DNA of 64,000 bases from Nannocystis sp. RBIL2. Lineage in GTDB: Bacteria > Myxococcota_A > Polyangia > Nannocystales > Nannocystaceae. Where the stretch lies: NCBI RefSeq assembly GCF_026626745.1, contig NZ_JAPNJW010000002.1:2690151-2754150 (forward strand). The letters run 5' to 3'. A model generated the notes under the pieces. It did no database searches and was not told where the DNA came from. It saw only the letters and a list, made by a program, of their open reading frames with translations. This document shows, piece after piece, positions 43,360-51,060 of this stretch (the first letter of the stretch is position 1; each line of letters begins with the position of its first letter). The translations under genes were made by a program, and so were the position numbers.

Positions 43360-45738
43360 TCAAGGCTTCGCGGCCTTCGCCTTGCCCGGCTTGCTCACCA
43401 GCAGCGCCTCCATCGTCGGCGCCGGCGCGAACAGCCACCAGCGCGTCACCACTTCATCGAGCAGCGTCAGGCCCTCCGTGGTCGAGTAGTCGAGCGACAC
43501 ATTGAAGTCGTTTTGATCGAGCACGCCCCAGCGGCCGAGCTGCAGGCGGCCGCGGCTTTCTTCGGCCCGCTCCTTGGCGAGGGCGGCCGCGAACTCCTGG
43601 CGCGTCGCCGCGACGTCGCCGAGCCCGGCCTCGGCCAGGGCGATCAGCCACGCGCGCGCGTGCAGGCGGAGCCCGCCGATCTTCCCGTGCTCCACCACCA
43701 TGGCGAACACCTCGGGCAGGCCCTCTCGCGCATTCTTGGCGAACATCAGCGCGCTCATGTTGTAGCGGGGCGCCATGTGCTCGGGGTCGGCCTCGTAGGC
43801 ACGCTCGAGGATCGGCATCGCCGCGGTCGGGCCTAGATCGTGGCCCGCCACCATCGCCGCGTTGTTGAGCGCCAGCGCCTGGTCCTTGCCGGTCTTGTGC
43901 TCGGCCACCGCCGCGAACGTGTAGACTGCCCGCTGCAGCGCCGCCTTGTCGCCCTGGAAGCCCAGGACCGCGTCGATGGTCGCACGGGTCATCGCCGCCG
44001 TGTCGGCGTCGACCTCCGCCGGCAGGTTCGCGGCCGCCTCGGCCGCCGCGGCGAGCAGCGTCCGGTCCTCCCACAGCAGCGCCATGTCGACCAGCGCGCG
44101 CGCCTGCTGCAGGCGGAGGTCCGAATCCTGCTGCAGCGACGCCGGCAGCCGCGCCGTCGCCAGCGTCTTCGCCTTGGCGGCGTCGGTGTTCAGGCGCGTC
44201 GACGCGAACGCCAGTCGCCACACATCGCGCGACTCGGGGAACTTCTTCGTCAGCGCCAGCGCCTTCTCCGGCAGCTTGCGCATCTCCGCCACCAACACCG
44301 CCGTGCGCTTGTCCGCCATGTACTTCGGGATAGCGTCGCGCAGCATCGTGAACAGCACCTCGAGCACCGCCGCGCGCGCCGGGTCGTACTCGCGGAAGCC
44401 TGCGGCCAGCTCGAGCATCTCCTCGAAGTGCGCCGCGAGCCCGGGGATGGGCTGGCCGGGCGCCTCCGCGATCTGCGTCATGATCTTGCCGAAGAGCATC
44501 ATCGGCACCGTGCCGAGCGCGACCTCGTAGTAGAGCCGGTCGCGGCCGGTCATCTTGCGGGCGGGGCGGATCTCGTCGGCGCCGCCGAAGAAGTCGAGGT
44601 CGCGGTGGATCCGCAGCATCGCCATCCCCGTGCGCGGGCGCGCGTCGTTCGGGTGGGCCTTCTGCAGCGCGACGAAGATCGCCTCGGCGTCCCTCATGTG
44701 GCCGAGCTTCAGCAGCAGGTGTCCGCGCTCGTCCTGCTCCGCGAGCCCGGGCGCGTCCGTCAGCGCCAGCACGCGCCGCGCCGCGTCCGCGAACGCGTCG
44801 AGCTCGGCGAGCTTTTTCTTGAACGCGGCCGCCTTGTCCTCGCCTGGCTCTGCCGGCCCGCGCGCCTCGGCATCCTTCCGCGCCTTGTCGGCGTTCTCGA
44901 CGTCGAGCCCCTTGTAGCGGACCGCCGCGAGCTCGACGTAGTCGGGGCCGGTCGCGCCCTCGCCCTTGCGCGCGACCGCGAGTGCGCGCAGGTCGATCGC
45001 CTCGGGCCAGCGCTCGAGCTCGAGCTCTGTCTGGCTCGCGCGCAGCAGCGTCTCGCTCACCGTCGGGTGGCCCGGGTGCTCGCGCAGCAGCCGGGCCGTC
45101 GTGTGGCGCTGCAGGTCGGGCGCCCGCTGCACGACGTCGGCCGCCACCGCCAGCACCTCCTCCACACTCGGCGTCTCGGCCTTGCCCTGCGCGCGCGCCA
45201 GCTCGACCGCCATGCTCAGCAGCTGCTCGAACACGCCGCTGTGGCGAAACATCTTCAGCAGCATGACCACGCGGTAGGCCTTCGCCAGCGCGGCCAGCAG
45301 CTCGGGGTCGTCGCTGCCTGCCAGGACCGCGCGCTCGGCCAGCACCAGCCCGCGCGCGAACACCAGCCCGCCCTGCAGCATCGCCTGCGGGTCGCTGGTC
45401 TTGACCTTGTCCCACGCCGCGAACGCCTCGCGCACCTCGGCCAGCGCTTTCGGCGACTTCGGGTCGCCGGGCAGCGCCGCATCGACCTGGCTCTTGAGCC
45501 AGGCGGGCATCAGCTCGGAGAGCGGACGCTGCGGCCCGGGGTCGAGGCGGTCGGCCATCGCCTGCAGCTCGGGGTCGGCGCGGCGCTTCGCCGCGACTTC
45601 CTGCGCGACCGTCGGCGACGTCGTGCCGACCGCGGCGGGCTTGCACGCGAGGGCCGCCGCGAGCATGACTGCCGCGCCCGGAACACTTCGCCTCGTCCTC
45701 GCCGGTTCTCCGCCGTGCTGGCCACGTCGCTCGTCCAT
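43360..45738 (-). CDS. Large helical-repeat (TPR-like) lipoprotein
   Basis: 792 aa from the ATG at 45738; a later ATG at 45666 starts directly at the signal MLAAALAC. Lipobox ALAC, then an almost entirely alpha-helical protein rich in Ala/Leu/Glu/Arg with repeated pairs such as YRVVMLLKMFRHSGVFEQLL and DEQDERGHLLLKLGHMRDAE-like units, consistent with TPR/solenoid folding. No catalytic motif. Such lipoproteins serve as scaffolds in the periplasm. The gene and its flanks are bracketed by a 34-bp inverted repeat, as if it had been carried into this place as a unit. Confidence 0.75.
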   Translation of the reverse strand: MDERRGQHGGEPARTRRSVPGAAVMLAAALACKPAAVGTTSPTVAQEVAAKRRADPELQAMADRLDPGPQRPLSELMPAWLKSQVDAALPGDPKSPKALAEVREAFAAWDKVKTSDPQAMLQGGLVFARGLVLAERAVLAGSDDPELLAALAKAYRVVMLLKMFRHSGVFEQLLSMAVELARAQGKAETPSVEEVLAVAADVVQRAPDLQRHTTARLLREHPGHPTVSETLLRASQTELELERWPEAIDLRALAVARKGEGATGPDYVELAAVRYKGLDVENADKARKDAEARGPAEPGEDKAAAFKKKLAELDAFADAARRVLALTDAPGLAEQDERGHLLLKLGHMRDAEAIFVALQKAHPNDARPRTGMAMLRIHRDLDFFGGADEIRPARKMTGRDRLYYEVALGTVPMMLFGKIMTQIAEAPGQPIPGLAAHFEEMLELAAGFREYDPARAAVLEVLFTMLRDAIPKYMADKRTAVLVAEMRKLPEKALALTKKFPESRDVWRLAFASTRLNTDAAKAKTLATARLPASLQQDSDLRLQQARALVDMALLWEDRTLLAAAAEAAANLPAEVDADTAAMTRATIDAVLGFQGDKAALQRAVYTFAAVAEHKTGKDQALALNNAAMVAGHDLGPTAAMPILERAYEADPEHMAPRYNMSALMFAKNAREGLPEVFAMVVEHGKIGGLRLHARAWLIALAEAGLGDVAATRQEFAAALAKERAEESRGRLQLGRWGVLDQNDFNVSLDYSTTEGLTLLDEVVTRWWLFAPAPTMEALLVSKPGKAKAAKP

Positions 45739-45891
45739 GGCGGCGACGTTACCGCGATCCACGCAGCGCCGTCTCGGCTGTCGGCCGCGCCAGGCCAGCG
45801 CCAGCCACAGCGAGAAGGGCGAGGCCGCCCACGCCGGAGTGGCACGTGTTCGACGAGACCGTGATGGATTGCAGACGGAGCAGCTCGCATG

Positions 45892-45924
45892 AAACCCTGG
45901 AGAACTTCGGGCCGGCTGTACTAG
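45892..45924 (-). repeat. Right copy of the inverted-repeat pair
   Basis: Read on the minus strand it gives CTAGTACAGCCGGCCCGAAG and the following bases up to GGGTTT, matching 43209-43242. It lies upstream of the helical-repeat lipoprotein, in a 280-bp gap that has no gene I can support. Confidence 0.75.
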
Positions 45925-46018
45925 CGATTCGCTCGTCTCGCTCCTGGCCGAAGAACCATGAGCGGTTCGAGACGATCTCACGGAGGCTGCCCGCGTCGGG
46001 CCAGGACTGTCGGCGCGC

Positions 46019-46630
46019 TCAGACGCGTCGCAGCACGCTGAACAGGGCCTTCGGCAGCGGGTCGAGCGTGCCCTGGTACACGGTCTCGGTCGCCGACAGC
46101 AGTTCGAAGCGCGGCGCGAAGGTCGTGCGGATCTCCTCGGGCGAGAATCGGTGCGGACCTGCGTCGTCGGGCTGCAGCCTGCTGAAGGTCTTGAGCAGCA
46201 GCAGCCCCCCCGGCGCGAGCCAGCGCGCCACCGCGTCGACGTAGTCGCCGCGCCGGGCCGGGTCGATCACGTGGAAGCAGCCGCGGTCGAACACCACGTC
46301 GAAGCTCCCGGTCAGCTGCGACGCGAGCACGTCGTCCTGGACGAAGGTCACCGGGACCCCGCGCGCTCGCGCGAGCTCGGTCGCCTTTGCCACCGCGGTC
46401 GCCGACAGGTCGCTGCCGGTCGCATCGAAGCCGCGGGCGGCGAGGGCGATCGCCTGCGTGCCCGGGCCGGTGCCGAGGTCGAGCAACCGCCCGCGCGCGA
46501 GCCCGTGGTCGCGCAACGCCGCCTCGAGGTCGGGGTCGAGGTCCGCGTAGTACCAGGGCAGGGTTTCGCCGGGCCGCTGGCGGTACAGGGTCTCCCAGTC
46601 GGGGAAGCGTTCGGACTGTGGCGTCGTCAT
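46019..46630 (-). CDS. Class I SAM-dependent methyltransferase
   Basis: 203 aa from the ATG at 46630 (a TTG- or GTG-started longer frame adds nothing domain-like). The motif LLDLGTGPGTQAIALA binds SAM; DVVFDRGCFHVIDP and LAPGGLLLLKTF follow, as in TehB / thiopurine-methyltransferase-like proteins. The opening WETLYRQRPGETLPWYYADL also fits that group, which often methylates small thiols, tellurite or other toxic small molecules. Its substrate cannot be read from context. No cofactor or partner gene nearby. Confidence 0.88.
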   Translation of the reverse strand: MTTPQSERFPDWETLYRQRPGETLPWYYADLDPDLEAALRDHGLARGRLLDLGTGPGTQAIALAARGFDATGSDLSATAVAKATELARARGVPVTFVQDDVLASQLTGSFDVVFDRGCFHVIDPARRGDYVDAVARWLAPGGLLLLKTFSRLQPDDAGPHRFSPEEIRTTFAPRFELLSATETVYQGTLDPLPKALFSVLRRV

Positions 46631-47002
46631 GCCGCCAACATAGCTTGGCCCGTGGTCGCGCCGCACTGCGCTGCCAACCCGTTGACAATTTGCCAACAGG
46701 ACAACTCGGGTGCGGCGGCAAATCCATGCACCCCCATCGCTAGGTGACGGAGGATCGGGTGAAGAAAAAATCTGCTGCGCCGGCCCCGCCTTTCATGGAC
46801 TCGAATCGGGCGGCTCGCTCGCTCGCGCTGAGCCCGCCCAGCGGGACGCCGAGCCAGACCCGGGCGATTCAGCCGCCGCTCCCGGGCGAACTTGCGGGGT
46901 CTCGGCATTCGCCCACGTTCGCCCCGCGGAGCAGCCGGCGAAGCCGAGCAGTCGGTCGCTTCGAACGACGAGAGAGCCGACTCGACGATTGCAGCGCGCA
47001 CC
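46631..47002. other. 372-bp gap before the amidohydrolase
   Basis: No gene I can support; the frames are shadow. A TTGACA at 46682-46687 resembles a -35 element, but no -10 partner at 16-18 bp is obvious. Promoters of the divergent methyltransferase and amidohydrolase genes must lie here. Confidence 0.35.
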
Positions 47003-48445
47003 ATGAGTTCGATCCACCCGTCCGACGCATCGCCCCGGGGCTCCGCCCGTCCGAGACCCTCGCGCGCGCTGCGTATCCTCGGTGTCCTGGCGGTGCTCGC
47101 ATTCGCGGCGACACAGCTGGGCCTGGCACATTCACCGCAGCCGGCGCCCGGCCCCAGCGCAGTCGCGGCCCCGGCTCGGCTGACCCTGTTCCAGGACGTG
47201 CGCATCTTCGACGGCCGGCGCGCCACGCTGTCTGCGCCCTCCCATGTGCTGGTGCGCGACAAGGTCATCGAACGGATCTCCACCGCGCCCATCGCCGCCG
47301 AACCCGGCACGACCGTCATCCCTGCGGCGGGCCGCGTGCTGATGCCGGGCCTGAGCGACATGCACTGGCACGTGATGCTGGTCCGGCCCACGCCGGCGGC
47401 GATTTTGACCAATGATATCGGTTACACCAATCTTCAGGCCGCGGCCGAAGCCACTGCCACGCTCATGCGCGGGTTCACCACCGTGCGCGACATGGGCGGC
47501 CCCAGCTTCGCGCTGAAGCAGGCCATCGACGACGGCCTGCTGCCCGGACCGCGCATCTATCCGTCCGGGGCGATGATCACCGTCACCAGCGGCCACGGCG
47601 ACTTCCGCCAGCTCTCCGAGCTACCGCGGACTCTGGGCGGCCCCGTGTCGCGGAGCGAGCAGATCGGCGGCAGCGCTGTCGCGGACAGCCCGGACGAGGT
47701 GCGCCTGCGTGCGCGCGAGCAGTTCATGCGGGGCGCGACGCAGATCAAGCTCACTGCCGGCGGCGGCGTGGCGTCGCCGTTCAGTCCGCTCGACGTGTCC
47801 ACGTTCACTCAGGAGGAGCTCCGCGCCGCGGTCGAGGCGGCGCAGAACTGGGGGACCTACGTCTGCACGCACGCCTACACGTCGGCCACGATCCAGGGCT
47901 CGATCGCGGCCGGGGTGAAATGCATCGAGCACGGGCATCTGATGGATGACGCCACCGCGCGGCTGATGGCCCAGAAGGGCGTATGGTTGAGCACCCAGCC
48001 GTTCCTGGACCTGAGCGGCGCCGCGGCGCTGGGGCCGGTGGAGCAGGCGAAGATGCGGCAGGTGGTGAGCGGGACCGACAGGGTTTACACTCTGGCGAAG
48101 AAGTACGGCATCAAGACCGCGTTCGGCACCGACATCCTGTTCTCCGAAGCGCTGGCCGAGCGGCAGGGCGCCATGCTGGCCGATCTCACGCGCTGGTACA
48201 CGCCCGCGGAGGCGCTGATCATGGCCACGTCGACCAATGCCGAGCTGCTCGCCATGTCCGGACCGCGCAACCCCTACCCCGGCAAACTGGGTGTCGTCAC
48301 CGAAGGCGCGCTGGCCGATCTGCTGCTGGTCGACGGCGATCCGCTGCAAGACATCCGGCTGGTGGCCGACCCCGGCCGGAACTTCCTGGTCATCATGAAG
48401 GACGGCGTGATCTACAAGAACACGGTGCCGGGCTCCGGGCGATAG
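47003..48445 (+). CDS. Exported amidohydrolase, imidazolonepropionase-like/prolidase group
   Basis: 480 aa. A hydrophobic stretch at about residues 23-43 (LRILGVLAVLAFAATQLGLA) is a signal peptide or anchor. The metal site is complete: H121 and H123 (DMHWH), carboxylated Lys249 (QIKLTAGGG), H290, H310 and Asp377 (FGTDILF), the pattern of binuclear amidohydrolases such as Xaa-Arg and Xaa-Pro dipeptidases of the Sgx9260 type. Function is probably hydrolysis of dipeptides or N-acyl amino acids in the periplasm. It is flanked by unrelated genes and seems monocistronic. Confidence 0.92.
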   Translation: MSSIHPSDASPRGSARPRPSRALRILGVLAVLAFAATQLGLAHSPQPAPGPSAVAAPARLTLFQDVRIFDGRRATLSAPSHVLVRDKVIERISTAPIAAEPGTTVIPAAGRVLMPGLSDMHWHVMLVRPTPAAILTNDIGYTNLQAAAEATATLMRGFTTVRDMGGPSFALKQAIDDGLLPGPRIYPSGAMITVTSGHGDFRQLSELPRTLGGPVSRSEQIGGSAVADSPDEVRLRAREQFMRGATQIKLTAGGGVASPFSPLDVSTFTQEELRAAVEAAQNWGTYVCTHAYTSATIQGSIAAGVKCIEHGHLMDDATARLMAQKGVWLSTQPFLDLSGAAALGPVEQAKMRQVVSGTDRVYTLAKKYGIKTAFGTDILFSEALAERQGAMLADLTRWYTPAEALIMATSTNAELLAMSGPRNPYPGKLGVVTEGALADLLLVDGDPLQDIRLVADPGRNFLVIMKDGVIYKNTVPGSGR

Positions 48446-48549
48446 GACCCGCGGACGCGTGACAGCGCCGCAGTGAGGTCATCGCCCTTCAGGTCGCAAG
48501 CATTCGCATCGAGCCCACGACGACGAGCGGTCGGTGACGAGTGACTCGC

Positions 48550-49677
48550 TCAGGGCGCGGAGTTGGCGGCGCCGAAGGTCGGGATGCAGTCGGCGGTCCA
48601 TGCCCCGCCGGGGCCGTCGGGCAGCGCGCAGTACGAGATTTCGGCCTGCTCGGGGCCGTAGGTGACGTGATCGGCGGGCGTGAGGTCGGCGCGCACGAGG
48701 GTCACGCCGTCGCCGTCGCTGGCGAGGCCGAAGGGGTGCTGGCCAGCGAGGTCGCCCTTGGCGACCACGAGGTAACCGCCGGGCGCGAGCTCGGTGCCGG
48801 GGGCGAACACCAGCTTCTCGGCGTCGCTCGCCGGGTCGTAGGCGGGGGCGAACCGGTCGGTGAGGATCCATCCGGACAGGTCGGCCGCGGCGGCGCCGGC
48901 GTTGCGAAGCTCGATGCGATCGTCGACCGCCTCGAGCTCGTTGATGACGACCTCGGCGCCCGAATCGCAGGCGGTGGCGTCCAGGCGGCAGGAGATCGCG
49001 GTGCAGGTCAAGGCGCCGCCGGCGAAGCCGAGGTCGGCGCAGGCGAGGCCGTCGAGGTCGGCGCCGTCGCAGGCCTCGTCGCCCTCGATCTTGCCGTCGC
49101 CGCAGGTCGAGGGCGCGACGACGTTGGCGGCGCCGAGCGTCTGCACGCAGTTGCCCCACTCGCCGTCGGCGTCGGGCACCCGACAATACGAGACCAGGGC
49201 GCGCGCGCCGTCGACGTCGACCTGATCGACGAGGGTCTGGTTGGCGTCGACCAGGGAGAGGGTCTCGGCGCCGGTCGACGAGATGCCGAACGGGAAGTCG
49301 CCGGCGCCGGTCAGCTCGTCGAAGGCGACGACCACGAGATAACCGCCGGGCGCGAGCGTGGTGCCGGCCGGGAACTCGTAGGTCTTGTCGGCGGCCAGGC
49401 CGGGGTCGTCGGACAGCTTCCAGCCCGAGAGGTCGACCGCCTCGGCGCCGGGGTTGACGATCTCGATGGCGTCGCCCATCCCCGCGTAGGGCCCCTCTGC
49501 GGGGCTCTTCGATGTCAGCTCGTTCAGCCGCAGCGCGCCGGCGGCCGGGGGCGCACCGCTGGTGTCGCTGCCGGTCGGATCGGTCTCGCTGCCGCCGCCG
49601 TCGCCCCCGCAGGCGGCGTGCGCCAGCGCGACGAGCGTGAGGGTGGTGCGCGTGCGAGACAGGAGGCGGTGAATCAT
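48550..49677 (-). CDS. Lamin-tail-domain lipoprotein
   Basis: 375 aa. The signal (MIHRLLSRTRTTLTLVALAH) has lipobox HAAC, followed by a short Thr/Ser/Gly linker. Two lamin-tail-type Ig domains: LRLNELTSKSPAEG ... IEIVNPGAEAVDLSGWKL, and VVINELEAVDDRIELRNAGA ... DLSGWILTD. A Cys-rich spacer lies between them (CGDGKIEGDEACDGADLDGL, resembling the myxococcus cysteine-rich repeat). LTD proteins of bacteria are surface-exposed and often found with CotH or nucleases. It starts 57 bp after the TolC stop, in the same direction, so it may be the last gene of the polyphosphate operon; GGAG lies 10 bp before the ATG. Confidence 0.85.
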   Translation of the reverse strand: MIHRLLSRTRTTLTLVALAHAACGGDGGGSETDPTGSDTSGAPPAAGALRLNELTSKSPAEGPYAGMGDAIEIVNPGAEAVDLSGWKLSDDPGLAADKTYEFPAGTTLAPGGYLVVVAFDELTGAGDFPFGISSTGAETLSLVDANQTLVDQVDVDGARALVSYCRVPDADGEWGNCVQTLGAANVVAPSTCGDGKIEGDEACDGADLDGLACADLGFAGGALTCTAISCRLDATACDSGAEVVINELEAVDDRIELRNAGAAAADLSGWILTDRFAPAYDPASDAEKLVFAPGTELAPGGYLVVAKGDLAGQHPFGLASDGDGVTLVRADLTPADHVTYGPEQAEISYCALPDGPGGAWTADCIPTFGAANSAP

Positions 49678-49734
49678 ACGAGGGCTCCGGTGTGAGGAAT
49701 GAGCGAGTGTGTGATGATTCGCGGTGAATCGAGG

Positions 49735-51060
49735 TCAGAGGTCGAGCTGCGCGCCGACTGCGGCCTCGAGGATCAGCGCTGCGCTGCGCCGCTCGAACAG
49801 CGCCGCCAGGTGTTGCCGGCGCGCGGCGACGCGGCGACCTTCGATCTCGTTGGCGGCCAGCGGATCGACCGCGCCCGCGGCGAGGGCCGCAGCGGCCTCG
49901 CGCGCCGCGTCCTCGACGCGCGGCAGCAGGACTTGCTCGATCTCCGCCACCCGCGCGTCGGCGGCCTGCAGGCGCGCGATCGCCTCGTCGAGCTCGCCCG
50001 AGAGGTGAGCCGCGGCGGCGCGCTCCTCGGCCTCGCGCTGGCGCACGCGCGCGCGCGCGGCCCGGACCTCGCCGCGGTTCCAGCTCAGCAGCGGCAGATC
50101 GAGCGCCAGGCCGAAGCCGAACGAGGCCGGCGTCGCGGTCGGGCCGACGTAGTAGTTGACCTGCACCCAGTCGAACCACGGCCACGCGGCGCTGCGGGCC
50201 AGGTGGACGCCGGCCCTGGCCTCGGCGACGCGGGCCTGGCTGGCGCGCAGCTCGGGGCGCGAATCGACGGCGCGCGCGACCAGGTCCTCGCGGCTCGGGA
50301 CGCGGGCGACCGCCTGCAGCTCGGCCGCGTCGGCGTGGAAGCGCCGCGGCCCGCCGGGACCGAGAGCGCGGGCCAGCTCGGCCTCGGCGCGGGCCAGCTC
50401 GCTGCGCAGCCGGCCGAGCTTCTCGAGCGCCTCGGCGTGGGTGAGGTCGGCGACCGCGAGATCGACGCGGGTGGCCACTGCCCGCTCGACGCGCGCGCCG
50501 ATCTCGGCCCGCCGCGCCTCGAACAGCGCGGCCGCGCGGGTCAGCTCGTCGATGTCGGCGCGCAGCCAGGCGATCTGGGCGAAGCGTTGATAGACGAGCA
50601 CCCGCAGCAGGCGACGGGCGGCCGCCGCGTCGCTCTCGGCGGCGTCGGCCGCGAGCCGGGCCGCGGCGACCCGCGTGCGCACCGTGCCCGGGCGCGGGAT
50701 CGGGACGCGCACGCCGAGGTTCATCTGCGGGGCGCCGGCGAGCGCGTCGGCGAAGCGGAAGTTGGTAAGGCGAAACGAGGGGTTGTCGAGCTGCCGCGCG
50801 ACGTCGACCTCGGCCGCGGCCACTGCCGCCTCGGCTTCGGCGACCGCGAGGTCCGGGTTGTTCGCCACGGCCAGCGCGAAGGCCTCGTCGGCGGTCAGCG
50901 CCCCGTCGGCGCGCGCCGGCATCGACGCGGGGGAGCTCGAAGGCTCGGCGGGAGCCTCGAGCGCGCGCAGGACCGCGAGCGAGCGCTCCGGGGCGTAGGC
51001 CGGCGCGTGGAAGCAGGCGCCGAGCAGGACGGCGCCGGCCAGGCTCAGGGCGCGGGCCAC
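49735..51060 (-). CDS. TolC-family outer-membrane factor
   Basis: 441 aa from a GTG at 51060 that overlaps the end of the HlyD-like gene by 16 bp. The signal VARALSLAGAVLLGAC suggests a lipidated OMF, as in OprM-like TolC proteins. Two repeats of long amphipathic helices with short strands follow (AVANNPDLAVAEAEAAVAAA and ARAVDSRPELRASQARVAEA). It should form the trimeric outer-membrane channel for the HlyD-like adaptor upstream. No inner-membrane ABC or RND pump gene is nearby, so the energy source and substrate are not evident. Confidence 0.9.
   Translation of the reverse strand: MARALSLAGAVLLGACFHAPAYAPERSLAVLRALEAPAEPSSSPASMPARADGALTADEAFALAVANNPDLAVAEAEAAVAAAEVDVARQLDNPSFRLTNFRFADALAGAPQMNLGVRVPIPRPGTVRTRVAAARLAADAAESDAAAARRLLRVLVYQRFAQIAWLRADIDELTRAAALFEARRAEIGARVERAVATRVDLAVADLTHAEALEKLGRLRSELARAEAELARALGPGGPRRFHADAAELQAVARVPSREDLVARAVDSRPELRASQARVAEARAGVHLARSAAWPWFDWVQVNYYVGPTATPASFGFGLALDLPLLSWNRGEVRAARARVRQREAEERAAAAHLSGELDEAIARLQAADARVAEIEQVLLPRVEDAAREAAAALAAGAVDPLAANEIEGRRVAARRQHLAALFERRSAALILEAAVGAQLDL

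Noticed and set aside
43209..45924. Complete insertion sequence
   Set aside because: Inverted repeats exist but no transposase or recombinase frame lies between them; only the helical-repeat lipoprotein gene is present.
46682..46711. Sigma-70 promoter (TTGACA) for the amidohydrolase gene
   Set aside because: No recognisable -10 box at the right distance and the start codon is about 300 bp away.
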